From: HGM04593 sp045533955
GTDB taxonomy: Bacteria > Bacteroidota > Bacteroidia > Bacteroidales > Bacteroidaceae
Direction: 5' to 3'
Assembly: GCA_045533955.1 (NCBI GenBank)
Contig: JAZSIU010000092.1
Location: 1-21,977, forward strand
Length of the DNA: 21,977 nucleotides
Every line of letters starts with the position of its first letter. Positions within the stretch are counted from its first letter, which is position 1. The notes under the pieces were generated by a model. The model was not told where the DNA came from. It made no database searches and saw only the letters and a list, made by a program, of their open reading frames with translations. A program made the position numbers and the translations under genes. This document shows positions 1 through 8,065 of the stretch, piece by piece.

Positions 1-3000
1 TGCGGTAATCTCGCTCTCAAGAACGAACGATACAAGGCTGTAGTCGTTGTACCAATTGCCATCGGCATCTTGGAAGCTGGGAGTAGCCTTGCATACCTCG
101 TTACCCTCTGCGTCAACCACGCTGATGGGGGTGTAAACCTCGCCAATATTATGGCTGAAGTTAACCTCGATGCGGCTCAAAGACTCAACAACGCCAACGG
201 CGGGTGTTGTGCTCTCGATGGTGAGGGGAGCATTGTCAACAAGAGCATAGAAGCCGCCAATTGCCTCGCTGGCAATTGCAAGACCTTCGGGATTCAAGAT
301 AAAGTAGCCTGCGGGAACTGTGAACTGATACATTCCCTCGCCGCTCATAGCCTCGGGGAGTGCAAGAACAACGGTGTTGGCATCAACAACAACGGCGTCA
401 AGCTCGAAGAACTTAGAATATACGTAGTTACCTACCTCGTCGCTCCATACGCCACTCATCGGGTCGTAAAGTGTGGGAACGCCTGCCTCCTCGTTAATGC
501 CAAGGCCTGATGCGCAGAAGAATGTGAACTCCTTGAGCTGGCTCAACTGCTCCTCACCTGTGGGAGTAAATTCGAGTGTAGGATACTCGCCCTGTGCATA
601 GATTGTGGGCATAATAGCCTCGTCCTGTGCATCGGCGTACGCTCCGTAGCTTGAATATTTCACTGAGTACTGTATGTACTTGCCCTTCTCGACGTTGGTG
701 ATTGTGGCTTTTCCATCCTCACCAATGGCAATTGTCCAAACGCCGGCCGATGCGGGAACCTCGTCGCTTACGTTGAAGTTATTGTATGTACCACTCATAT
801 AGAGGTATTTACCATTGGCATCCTTTATGTAGTAGCCACCCTCGGCAGCCTCAAGCTCGAATGCGTAGTAAATCATATCCTCGATAAACGAGCCTTTAAC
901 CTCTACCTCGCGTGCGCTTAGGTAACTATACTTTCCTGCAACAGAGAGTGCCACAAGATTATCGGCTGCAATAAGAACCTTACCGGCCTTTAGCTCGTCA
1001 ACTGATTTCACTGCTGCAAAGGGCTTCATCTCGCTTATTACATAAGATACCTCGGTAACGGGGCTTACATACTGCTCCTCGCCGATTGTAAGGACGGCAA
1101 TTACCTTATATGTAGCGTCGCGGCTTACGTAGAGGCTGCCGTAGATGCGGTTCGACTCTACTGTGGGCTCGTCGCCATTATCGGTGTAGTAGTAACGCAG
1201 AGTGTAATCTGTACCCTCCTCTACGCCTGCAATCTCTGATACGAAGCTAACGCTCTGTGCCTCGGGATATACGCCCGACTCAACAGAGGCAACGGGAGCA
1301 GATACTGAAATTCCGCCCTCAACGGCCATTTCGACCTTGATGGCAGTGATGTTCAGTGTAGCGGTTACGGCAAACTCGACACTCTCGGCCTCGCCTGTCC
1401 AAGTACCGGCGTCGAAGCCCTCGGCTGTCATTGTGGCCACCTTACCGCCCTCGAACACGATGCGTGTGAGCTTGGCACCAACGGGAGCAGAGACTGTAAT
1501 TGTTGAGCCATTATAAGCACGAATCTCGTAAGCGGGGCCTTTCTTGGTCCAAACACGTGCACCGTAGTTTGCTGTGCCCTTGTTTAGGTTCACTGATACC
1601 CCATTGTTAGTGAATGTAACATTCTCGAACTCAACGCCTGTTGATACCTCCTCTGAGGGTGTTACCGAGGGCTCAAGGCCTGTGGGATTGGTAAAGTCGA
1701 ACTCGGCCGTTGTGGGCTGCGAAGGCTCAGGCTCGGGCTCGGGAGTTACGCGACCCGCCTCGACTGTTGCGATAAGGGCTGTAAGAGCCTCGGCTGCGGC
1801 GTTCATCTGCTTGATGCTCATTGCCTCGGCGGCAATTACCTTCTTATACTCGGCGTCAAGAGCGGCAACTGCGTCGAATACCTCTTTAAACTCGTCGGCA
1901 ACTGAGCTTACGACGTTAGAGAGACCAAACTCAGACATATGCCAATAGATGCGCTCGGCCGAAACAACGAAACGCAGGTGGCTGTAAGCCTCGGGAGCTG
2001 CAATTACGTTCGATGTCCAAGCCTTGTCGCTTGTCTGAGGAAGTCCGCTCTCAATCTTTGTGATTGTTACGAAGGCCTCACCGTCGTTGCTACCCTGTAC
2101 CTCGATTGCATCGGGGAAGTCACTGACACCGGCAAACACACGTGTGTGGTATTTAAACGAGAGATTCTGAATGGGCTCGCCAAGGTCAATCTGAATCCAA
2201 TGCGCAGGCTCGGCGGGGCCGTTCCAACGTGTATGGAAGAATGTACCTGTGTTACCGTCGATAAGGTCGGCAATGGGGCCCTCGCTCAGCTCGGGCTCGT
2301 TGCACCAAAGGTAGTTGGCAGCAGCCTCGTCTGTTGTCTGAAGAGCAACGGGAGTTGCCTCAACAGACAGCTGAGCCTCGGCAAGCAGGGCGGCAGCCTT
2401 GTCTGTAACCTCTTTGAGGGCTGCGGCAGCAGCCTCAATCTCCTCGGCTGTGGGAGCAAAGAGTGCGGCAATCTCCTCGGTCGAAAGTACGCCGTTATAG
2501 ACTGCAACTGCGCTGATTACACCGTCGAATACCTCCATTGCACCCTCGGCTGTCATACCGCCACCGATGTAAATCTGAGCACCTGCGTGGTCTTCTTTTA
2601 CCATCTTGGGAGTAGCAATCTCGTATGGGCCGAAGTTGCGGTCCATTACAGATACGCCGTTAATATATGCCTTAAAGTTGTTGTTTGTGGGGTTAAGGAC
2701 ATAAACCAGCACAACATCCTCGGTCGAAGCGGGAATAGTGCCTGACGAGTAACGGTCGCCTGTCTTGCACGATGCCAAATAGCTAAGATTGGCGTCGCTT
2801 GCACCGTATGCTACGTATGCCGAGCCTGTGGGCATTGCATCGACGTTAGGCGCCTGTGTGGGGTCGGATGTGCAGAAGAGTGCCTTACGACCGCTCATTG
2901 CCGCGGTGTTAACCTTCAGGGCCACTGTTAGGTCGTCAAGAGCAAAAATCTTGGCTGCATCCTCGTCGCTCAGCTGGTAGGGAGCTGTGGCAACGTCGGT

Positions 3001-3639
3001 CATCTGCCATACAAGGCCTGTCTCTGGCTCGGGAGTAGGCTCGGGTTCGGGCTCAGGCTCGGGCTCTACTGCCGCGGCATCTACTGCATAAACATAATGG
3101 ATTGTCCATCCGCCTTTACCTGTATTATAGGTAGGAGTACCGGCTTCACCATTCTGTACGTTTATCCAAGTCTCAGAATCGTTTACGAAACGAACCAACA
3201 GTTCCTCGGCGTCAATATATGCCTGCGAGTCGCCGTCGCCGTTAAAGTTAGAAGAGCCCTCTCCGGCTGTTGTGGGGTTGGTTGTTGTGAATACAGCCGC
3301 ACCCTCAATTGAACCGAAGTCTTTGGGAGAGGTTGCCTGCATATAGGTTCCGTCTAACTTCATCAGATAGTAAGAACCTGCCTCACCCTCGAATACGGGC
3401 TGCCATACAAATACGGCAGCATCTGTAAAATCGGCTGCGCTGTAGGGGACAGCGCCTGTATTACCAACAAAATAGAAATTGTTGGTGGCAGAAAGATTTT
3501 TTATGGCAATATGAGTAGGTGCAGTTTTTGCATTCAACTCAGCAGAGCTCAAACGCGTCTCGGTGAGAGTGTAGCTCTGTGCCAACGCTGTCATTGCCAT
3601 TGCAAAAAACAGCGACAAGAAAAGTGTAAACTTTCTCAT
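1..3639 (-). CDS. Large secreted multidomain protein with LamG-like, discoidin (F5/8 type C) and chitobiase-like modules, partial
   Basis: The frame is open from an ATG at 3639 to the left edge (1213 codons, no stop), so the C-terminus is missing. Residues 1-20 are a signal peptide (MRKFTLFLSL..., cleavage likely after TALA). Then come a beta-rich lectin-like region (about 35-165), a Pro-Glu linker (191-207), a LamG/concanavalin-like domain (about 209-395), and an F5/8 type C domain (about 431-571) with DGNTGTFFHTRW early and YWHMSEF at its end. A helical stretch and second Pro-Glu linker (about 631-643) follow, then a beta region (644-770), a chitobiase/Fn3-associated repeat (about 773-868) and beta modules including an SbsA-like Ig segment near 1130. 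The domain set suggests binding of glycans or host surfaces. I see no catalytic domain in this part. It heads a family with the genes ending at 3983, 8287 and 17888. The start is fixed by the signal peptide and by the shared leader before ATGAGAAAR. Confidence 0.9.
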   Translation of the reverse strand, partial: MRKFTLFLSLFFAMAMTALAQSYTLTETRLSSAELNAKTAPTHIAIKNLSATNNFYFVGNTGAVPYSAADFTDAAVFVWQPVFEGEAGSYYLMKLDGTYMQATSPKDFGSIEGAAVFTTTNPTTAGEGSSNFNGDGDSQAYIDAEELLVRFVNDSETWINVQNGEAGTPTYNTGKGGWTIHYVYAVDAAAVEPEPEPEPEPTPEPETGLVWQMTDVATAPYQLSDEDAAKIFALDDLTVALKVNTAAMSGRKALFCTSDPTQAPNVDAMPTGSAYVAYGASDANLSYLASCKTGDRYSSGTIPASTEDVVLVYVLNPTNNNFKAYINGVSVMDRNFGPYEIATPKMVKEDHAGAQIYIGGGMTAEGAMEVFDGVISAVAVYNGVLSTEEIAALFAPTAEEIEAAAAALKEVTDKAAALLAEAQLSVEATPVALQTTDEAAANYLWCNEPELSEGPIADLIDGNTGTFFHTRWNGPAEPAHWIQIDLGEPIQNLSFKYHTRVFAGVSDFPDAIEVQGSNDGEAFVTITKIESGLPQTSDKAWTSNVIAAPEAYSHLRFVVSAERIYWHMSEFGLSNVVSSVADEFKEVFDAVAALDAEYKKVIAAEAMSIKQMNAAAEALTALIATVEAGRVTPEPEPEPSQPTTAEFDFTNPTGLEPSVTPSEEVSTGVEFENVTFTNNGVSVNLNKGTANYGARVWTKKGPAYEIRAYNGSTITVSAPVGAKLTRIVFEGGKVATMTAEGFDAGTWTGEAESVEFAVTATLNITAIKVEMAVEGGISVSAPVASVESGVYPEAQSVSFVSEIAGVEEGTDYTLRYYYTDNGDEPTVESNRIYGSLYVSRDATYKVIAVLTIGEEQYVSPVTEVSYVISEMKPFAAVKSVDELKAGKVLIAADNLVALSVAGKYSYLSAREVEVKGSFIEDMIYYAFELEAAEGGYYIKDANGKYLYMSGTYNNFNVSDEVPASAGVWTIAIGEDGKATITNVEKGKYIQYSVKYSSYGAYADAQDEAIMPTIYAQGEYPTLEFTPTGEEQLSQLKEFTFFCASGLGINEEAGVPTLYDPMSGVWSDEVGNYVYSKFFELDAVVVDANTVVLALPEAMSGEGMYQFTVPAGYFILNPEGLAIASEAIGGFYALVDNAPLTIESTTPAVGVVESLSRIEVNFSHNIGEVYTPISVVDAEGNEVCKATPSFQDADGNWYNDYSLVSFVLESEITA

Positions 3640-3727
3640 AAATGTTGGATTAGGTTAATAAAAAAGGTTATTTTAAGTTATTATATTCAGACGATTATGT
3701 TTTTTGGACGCTCCATAGGCAATATTG

Positions 3728-3735
3728 CAAATATA
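3728..3735 (-). promoter_or_regulatory. Putative Bacteroides-type -7 box (TATATTTG)
   Basis: On the minus strand the sequence reads TATATTTG, matching TAnnTTTG, 89 bases before the start codon of the gene at 3639. No good TTTG -33 element lies at the usual 19-21 base spacing, so the call rests on the -7 box and on its position, similar to that in the three sister genes. Confidence 0.4.
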
Positions 3736-3923
3736 GCATTTATAACAAGAATATTTACTATTTTTTTTATTTTTTTTTCAACAATTATATAAGCGGGCGC
3801 TTTATCGCTAAAAAAGTATTTTTTATAAGAATTGCGCGTTTCGGTGTTTTTCGCCGTCAAAAGCACCGTTCTATTTTGCTGTTATATAATTGCAAGAACG
3901 ACCGAACAACGAAGCGTAGCAAC

Positions 3924-3958
3924 AAAAAAAGGCAGCGTGCCTTTAATAACACGCTGCC
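3924..3958 (-). terminator. Rho-independent terminator of the 713-residue secreted protein gene
   Basis: A perfect 9-bp stem (GGCAGCGTG at 3931-3939 with CACGCTGCC at 3950-3958) is followed on the minus strand by seven T residues. It lies 24 bases after the stop codon at 3983. Nearly the same hairpin follows the genes ending at 8287 and 17888. Confidence 0.85.
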
Positions 3959-3982
3959 CGTAGATATAAGAGATTTTGCTAA

Positions 3983-6124
3983 TTACTTAACAAGAACCTT
4001 TTTACCATTCACAATGTAGATGCCCTTAACGGGGTTCTCTACGCGACGACCGCTGAGGTCGTAAACGCCCTCTACAACAGTCTCGCCTGCAATTTGCTCG
4101 ATGCCTGTATCCTCACCGGGAACATACTCCTCGATGGCCATTGCCGATGTCCAACTGGCCATAAAGTGAGGCAGATTACCTGTGTAGAACGTCGAACCTG
4201 CGCTGTTGGGTGCGGGGAATACACCGTTTATCTGATAAGCTATAAGACCGAAAAGCATCTCGTATGTTACGTCTGCCTCGCACTTAGCGTTGGGATACAT
4301 TTTCACAAGTGTAAGAGGCATCTTGTCCTCGGAAATACCTGTTGCCGAGCCCGAAGCGGCACCGCTGCCGGGAAGTGTCAGATATTTACCATCGTATGTA
4401 CGGAACGAGTATGTACCATCCTCGTTATCCTCGCAAGTGAATACTGCTGTCTCGGGATAAGAAAGGCCCTGCTCTGTGAGAGTATCCTGTACCATTGTAA
4501 GTGCATATTCGCCACCTTCAGCCACTGTGTAGTCAAGGTAGTTGCGACGACCGCCGTAAGTTACAAAGGTAAGAGTGTATTTTGTATCGTGTGTAGGCGT
4601 TACAAACTCCTCGGTCTTGTAGTATTCCTGAAGAGCCTCGGCCAATGTCAGACGCGCCAATGTTGTGGGCTTAGCCTCGGCAGCTTCGATGGCAGCCTTG
4701 AATGTCTCGCGGCCTGCACCTGTGGGATAACCTACACCCTGAAGGTCGTAAATCTCCTTAACTTCGGCAATGTACTCGATTGTCTCGGGGTCGTCTGCCT
4801 CGCTTCCAAGACCCTTGATAAGTTTCATAAGGTCGTTGAGACGTGTTATAAAGGCCATAATATCATCAGCCTTATCGTCGCCTCTTGCGTACATCTCGAA
4901 GCCCTCGTTGTACAATGCAACAAGCTCGCGGATATATGTTACGTGGGGAAGATAATTCTCGGCAGCAACCTCGGTAGCAAGTTCATTGAGAACAAACTCA
5001 GACATATGCCAATATACACGCTCGGCCGATACCATAAAACGCAGATACTTATAAGGCTGAGCAGCTACAATGTCGCCCGACTCCCAAGGCTTATTAGACA
5101 TTTGAGGAAGGTCTTTGTCAAACATTGCGATAGAATCAAAATCTACGCCGTTGTTACTACCAAGCACCACGATTGCATCGGGGAAGTCGTTGCCACCGTC
5201 GAATACACGTGTGTGATAAGCAATTGAGAAATTCTGAATGGGCTCGCCAAGGTCAATCTGAATCCAGTGTGTATCTTGGGGAACGGGGTTGCTCCACTGC
5301 GTGTGGAAGAATGTACCTGTATTGCCATCGATAAGGTCGGCAATGGGGCCCTCGTTGGGCTCGGGATAGTTAGCCCAAAGATAGTTGGCAGCTTCGGGAT
5401 TAGTTGTCTGAAGTTCTATTTTACCACCGCCGGTAGCCTCGTATTGCAACTCGTCGATAATGAAAGAACCTACATTGTCAAGCACGGTCAGAAGGCTGTC
5501 GAGTGCCTCGAGACGCTGCGCCTCGCCTACTACAAGGTTGTAAGCAAGAGCTTCGGTGAGCGAGTCGATTGCTGCATACTCACCTACCTCGTAAATCTGG
5601 CAAGAGGTTACATAGTCGCCCTCACCGAGAGGATGCGAGCAGTAAACGTATCCGCAATAATCATAGCCGTTAGCGGGGTAAGAGCAAAGAGGCTTCTCGC
5701 CGTCAAATGCTAAAATCCACGGATAGTCGGCATTGCCATAGGTGCTCTGCAATGCTACAATTGTAGATGTGGGAATATCCATCATCATCGCGCTATTGTC
5801 CTTGAAAGATACATATTGCTGCGCTGCAATATTAAAGAGGTAAAGCTGACCATCGCATTCTACTACTGTAAATTGCTGACGAGTATCCTCGGGGTTATCC
5901 TCGATATTAGAGAACACATAGGTACTCCAAAGACGGTCGGAATACTGCTCGCTGTTAGGCCAAAACACTGAAGCCTGAACACCATTGTCCTGAAGCCACG
6001 GGCTATACTGCAACCAGAAAATCTTTCCGGGCTTAATATCCTCGATGCTTCCGATAGGATTCTGTGCAAATGCTGTCATAGCAAACGCTACAAACATTGA
6101 TAAGAAAAGAGTAAATTTTCTCAT
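3983..6124 (-). CDS. Secreted discoidin (F5/8 type C) domain protein with sorting-type C-terminal tail
   Basis: 713 residues. Signal peptide 1-20 (MRKFTLFLSM..., cleavage after AFA). An unassigned beta-rich domain covers about 24-180 and a helical stretch 183-225. The F5/8 type C domain is at about 236-381, with DGNTGTFFHTQWS at 266-278 and YWHMSEF at 371-377. An FIVAR-like helical region with the motif GVGYP spans about 385-505, a beta domain 512-665. The tail 673-713 (VYDLSGRRVENPVKGIYIV..., ending KVLVK) resembles the type A sorting signal of the type IX secretion system but is short. The frame is open 34 codons further to 6226, but the likely promoter -7 box (6224-6231) overlaps that upstream ATG, so 6124 is the start. 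Its middle and C-terminal parts match the 944-residue protein ending at 8287, including near-identical DNA over the last 100 bases. Likely a surface or secreted binding protein; the ligand is unknown. Confidence 0.93.
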   Translation of the reverse strand: MRKFTLFLSMFVAFAMTAFAQNPIGSIEDIKPGKIFWLQYSPWLQDNGVQASVFWPNSEQYSDRLWSTYVFSNIEDNPEDTRQQFTVVECDGQLYLFNIAAQQYVSFKDNSAMMMDIPTSTIVALQSTYGNADYPWILAFDGEKPLCSYPANGYDYCGYVYCSHPLGEGDYVTSCQIYEVGEYAAIDSLTEALAYNLVVGEAQRLEALDSLLTVLDNVGSFIIDELQYEATGGGKIELQTTNPEAANYLWANYPEPNEGPIADLIDGNTGTFFHTQWSNPVPQDTHWIQIDLGEPIQNFSIAYHTRVFDGGNDFPDAIVVLGSNNGVDFDSIAMFDKDLPQMSNKPWESGDIVAAQPYKYLRFMVSAERVYWHMSEFVLNELATEVAAENYLPHVTYIRELVALYNEGFEMYARGDDKADDIMAFITRLNDLMKLIKGLGSEADDPETIEYIAEVKEIYDLQGVGYPTGAGRETFKAAIEAAEAKPTTLARLTLAEALQEYYKTEEFVTPTHDTKYTLTFVTYGGRRNYLDYTVAEGGEYALTMVQDTLTEQGLSYPETAVFTCEDNEDGTYSFRTYDGKYLTLPGSGAASGSATGISEDKMPLTLVKMYPNAKCEADVTYEMLFGLIAYQINGVFPAPNSAGSTFYTGNLPHFMASWTSAMAIEEYVPGEDTGIEQIAGETVVEGVYDLSGRRVENPVKGIYIVNGKKVLVK

Positions 6125-6223
6125 AAAATAAAGTTTTAATTGGTTAATTATAATGCAATTACTATGCTTAATCTGTTTTTTCAGTTTTAAAGCAGAGTCT
6201 ATTGCACAGTTATACTCATAGGG

Positions 6224-6253
6224 CAAAGTTAATAATTTATTATTAAATACAAT
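6224..6253 (-). promoter_or_regulatory. Putative Bacteroides-type promoter of the 713-residue secreted protein gene
   Basis: On the minus strand TAACTTTG (6224-6231) matches the TAnnTTTG -7 box. ATTG (6250-6253) lies 18 bases upstream and matches three of four bases of the TTTG -33 box. The implied leader is roughly 95 bases. Confidence 0.5.
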
Positions 6254-6384
6254 CTTTTTTATTGTTTTTTTATTTTAAATTATACACAAAAATAAAGTTG
6301 TACAGTTTTCCCCAAAAAACAAAAAAAATGGACACCACTCGCACGTCGTTCGGTTAAATAACAGCGTGTGTATCTGCCACATAA

Positions 6385-6422
6385 AAGAAAATGCGAGAGC
6401 CCATTGTTTGACAATTGCTCTC
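6385..6422 (-). terminator. Hairpin terminator after the 232-residue membrane protein gene
   Basis: GAGAGC (6395-6400) pairs with GCTCTC (6417-6422), and inside this ATTGT pairs with ACAAT around a 3-base loop. On the minus strand the stem is followed by a T-rich run (CATTTTCTTTTA). It starts about 28 bases after the stop codon at 6451. Confidence 0.7.
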
Positions 6423-6450
6423 ACATTTACCCTGTAAAATTCTTACTCGA

Positions 6451-7149
6451 CTAACGGCAAAAAAGCATAATAATAAGAATAATTATACCAATAATAGTTA
6501 GGACTACGTTAGGTTGTTCTTTTTTATAATCTATCAGCCCTTGCTCGAATTTTGATTCATCGGCAGGTGCTGTCTCGGCCGCGGCAGGCCTCTGACCATC
6601 TTCGGCGGCGGCAGCCGATGCTTGATTGTTATTAAAATCGGCGGTCGCAGGTTGCTCGGCAGGCTGCTCACTTTCAGCGGCTGCTGCGGCCTGTTTGTTC
6701 TTAAAATCGCAATATGCTTTGTTTATTGCTATACTAAGTTCTCTTTCGCTACAATTATATTTAATATCTACGCTTATTTTTTTCGAATAGGTAGTTTTTA
6801 TTATTAAAGAATCATTAAACTCTGCATCACTTTCACGATAGTATTCACACTTTTCTATTTCTTCCCAGCCGACGTACATAATATCACCCCAAAAATCAGG
6901 CCAACTTATCCCTTTGTCGGTAATTTTCAACCCTGTCCTCGAAGCCGTCAACAGTTTATAACAGCACCAACCTGCGAACGCACAGAATGCCAATGCCATA
7001 AAAAACAGAATAAGGCCATTCTCAAGTGCCGCAATTAGTATCGGCACGCAGAATAAAACTGTTATCGCTACACCAATATATCTTGTTGTGAAGGATTTTG
7101 GGGCGTGGTAATATATTTTCTCGTTGGTATTTTCGATTCCGTGTTCCAT
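6451..7149 (-). CDS. Membrane protein resembling the STM3941/bacterial PH-like family
   Basis: 232 residues. Two hydrophobic segments (about 24-42 and 45-66) form a membrane hairpin. A soluble beta-rich region (about 72-150) follows the pattern of small PH-like/STM3941 proteins: an ITDKGI motif at 76-81, then WEEI, then a short helix near 138-150. Residues 153-198 are low complexity, rich in Ala, Glu, Gln and Pro. A third hydrophobic segment at 213-231 anchors the C-terminus. The family assignment is from motif pattern only, and no enzymatic role is suggested. The neighbour at 7407-7853 is a shorter paralogue without the membrane segments; both start MEH, share a closely similar sequence just before the ATG, and keep a SKFEQGLI motif near the end. 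The start at 7149 is supported by that paralogue alignment and by an upstream -7 box. Confidence 0.85.
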   Translation of the reverse strand: MEHGIENTNEKIYYHAPKSFTTRYIGVAITVLFCVPILIAALENGLILFFMALAFCAFAGWCCYKLLTASRTGLKITDKGISWPDFWGDIMYVGWEEIEKCEYYRESDAEFNDSLIIKTTYSKKISVDIKYNCSERELSIAINKAYCDFKNKQAAAAAESEQPAEQPATADFNNNQASAAAAEDGQRPAAAETAPADESKFEQGLIDYKKEQPNVVLTIIGIIILIIMLFCR

Positions 7150-7180
7150 AGTTACGTGTGTCGTTTATTCATTCTGGGCG

Positions 7181-7188
7181 CAAAGATA
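7181..7188 (-). promoter_or_regulatory. Putative -7 box (TATCTTTG) of the 232-residue membrane protein gene
   Basis: The minus strand reads TATCTTTG, a full match to TAnnTTTG, 32 bases before the start codon. No clear -33 TTTG is seen. The paralogue has TATCTTCG at the equivalent place, one base off the consensus. Confidence 0.4.
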
Positions 7189-7272
7189 GTGTTTTTGCAT
7201 AATTATGCCCCACTCTGTTTCTTATATTTTTCCAGAGGATATAAAAAACGGTTGACATTATGGTTCGGCTGA

Positions 7273-7300
7273 GCTGGGAGGGGCGTATCGGAGGTGCCTC
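7273..7300. other. Nested palindromes of unknown role
   Basis: GGGAGG near 7276 can pair with CCTCCC near 7299, while the inner GGAGG and CCTCC can instead pair with each other around two bases. The two structures exclude each other. It lies between the terminator of the 148-residue gene and the promoter of the 232-residue gene. No T tract follows on either strand, so it is not called a terminator. Confidence 0.3.
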
Positions 7301-7328
7301 CCTGCCATCCTACCGAGAAAAGCGGCAT

Positions 7329-7367
7329 AAAAGAAAGGGTTGCGAAACATACCCACAAGCGCACCCT
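7329..7367 (-). terminator. Probable terminator of the 148-residue protein gene
   Basis: On the minus strand AGGGTGCG (7360-7367) pairs with CGC and ACCCT (7336-7344) with one bulged base, followed by TTCTTTTA. It lies 39 bases after the stop codon at 7407. The stem is modest and the T tract is interrupted. Confidence 0.5.
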
Positions 7368-7406
7368 ACTGTTTTATTTTTATGCAGAAAATGGTATATA
7401 ATAAAT

Positions 7407-7853
7407 TTATCCAAACAGCATATCCCAAATGCTCATAGCCGTTGCGTTATGTGGGCAATTTATCAATCCTTGTTCAAATTTTGAGTCATCAATGCTGCGC
7501 GCATCTTTGGCATCGGGTGTTTTTTTATTCTTAAAATCGTAATATGCTCTGTTTATTGCCAAACATAGAGCCTTTGAATTATGCCTATACTTATCCACAC
7601 TAATCCCTATCGGTTCTTTCGCATCAAAGGTTCTTATATAAATCATATTATCGGAATATCTGCCACCGCCCTTCCGAAACTGACACGCTTGAATCTGCTC
7701 CCAGCAGACAATGAATGAGGTTCTGCGCAGATAGTCAATCACTATTATTCCTTTGTCGGAAACTTTAATGGCATCGCGCATAATTATCCACAGACTACGC
7801 CTGTCAACGTGATAATATATTATTTCGTCGGTATTTTTCTTTTTGTGCTCCAT
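7407..7853 (-). CDS. Soluble paralogue of the neighbouring STM3941/PH-like membrane protein
   Basis: 148 residues. It aligns with the 232-residue protein at 6451-7149. Both start MEH and keep an IYYH motif, a V/I-x-DKGI motif (31-35 here), a W-E-x-I motif (51-54), an AIN-x-AY-x-DFKNK helix (99-110) and SKFEQGLI (124-131). Compared with the longer copy it lacks the two N-terminal membrane segments, which look deleted in frame, and most of the low-complexity linker, and its C-terminus ends in a non-hydrophobic stretch (WDMLFG) instead of a membrane anchor. The open frame extends 14 codons further, to 7895, but I chose the ATG at 7853 because the paralogue starts there and the CGTAAC just before it is shared. 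The degraded -7 box in front suggests a weakened or differently controlled copy. It could be functional or decaying; the intact frame favours function. No specific role can be assigned. Confidence 0.7.
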   Translation of the reverse strand: MEHKKKNTDEIIYYHVDRRSLWIIMRDAIKVSDKGIIVIDYLRRTSFIVCWEQIQACQFRKGGGRYSDNMIYIRTFDAKEPIGISVDKYRHNSKALCLAINRAYYDFKNKKTPDAKDARSIDDSKFEQGLINCPHNATAMSIWDMLFG

Positions 7854-8065
7854 TGTTACGTGTAATTTAATGTTGCTTGTGCGAAGATAGCACAAATGGT
7901 CGGGAAAAAGGATTGTGCTTGATTTAATATTTTACTGCGGAGGCGTTTTTTTTTGCGTGAAAAGCTCATTTTCAACCACTCTGCACGGTATAGATAATTT
8001 TAGGAACGGTAGATGAAATCGGGCTATTCCGAACCGGCATTGCTGTTTTTTTCGAGAAAGGCAAT
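7854..8065. other. Intergenic stretch without recognised features
   Basis: It lies between the start of the 148-residue gene and the terminator of the 944-residue gene. Apart from a degraded -7 box (TATCTTCG near 7882-7889), I see no gene, repeat or strong hairpin. Together with the terminator and the 81-bp repeats this makes a gene-free stretch of about 430 bases. Confidence 0.5.

Larger units (their letters stand above)
3640..3982. other. AT-rich intergenic gap between two secreted-protein genes
   Basis: This gap holds the promoter box of the gene at 3639 and the terminator of the gene at 3983. It also contains an imperfect hairpin at 3842-3868 (CGGTG paired with CACCG, T-run paired with A-run) that lacks a clear T tract on either strand. 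I see no convincing short gene in it. Confidence 0.6.
6125..6450. other. AT-rich intergenic gap
   Basis: It contains the leader and promoter of the 713-residue secreted protein (6125-6253), a very AT-rich stretch (6232-6300), and the terminator of the 232-residue membrane protein near 6395-6422. No further gene is visible. Confidence 0.6.

Noticed and set aside
3511..3792. Plus-strand frame of 93 codons at the 5' end of the first gene
   Set aside because: It begins antisense to the signal peptide region and continues into AT-rich promoter DNA; the C-terminal hydrophobic run reflects T-rich sequence.
3842..3868. Hairpin CGGTG/CACCG as a terminator
   Set aside because: The stem has an internal mismatch and no clear T tract on either strand, and no gene end lies in front of it.
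4094..5227. Long plus-strand open frame (377 codons) opposite the 713-residue secreted protein
   Set aside because: It is a cysteine-rich translation without domains, lying inside a well-supported minus-strand gene with signal peptide, discoidin domain and tail. It arises from codon bias on the opposite strand.
6125..6226. Upstream start at 6226 for the 713-residue protein, adding 34 residues
   Set aside because: The -7 promoter box at 6224-6231 overlaps that ATG, and the conserved family start with signal peptide is at 6124.
7260..7484. Plus-strand frame of 74 codons in and beyond the gap between the paralogues
   Set aside because: It overlaps the 3' end of the 148-residue gene and both hairpins, has a biased composition and no upstream start signals.
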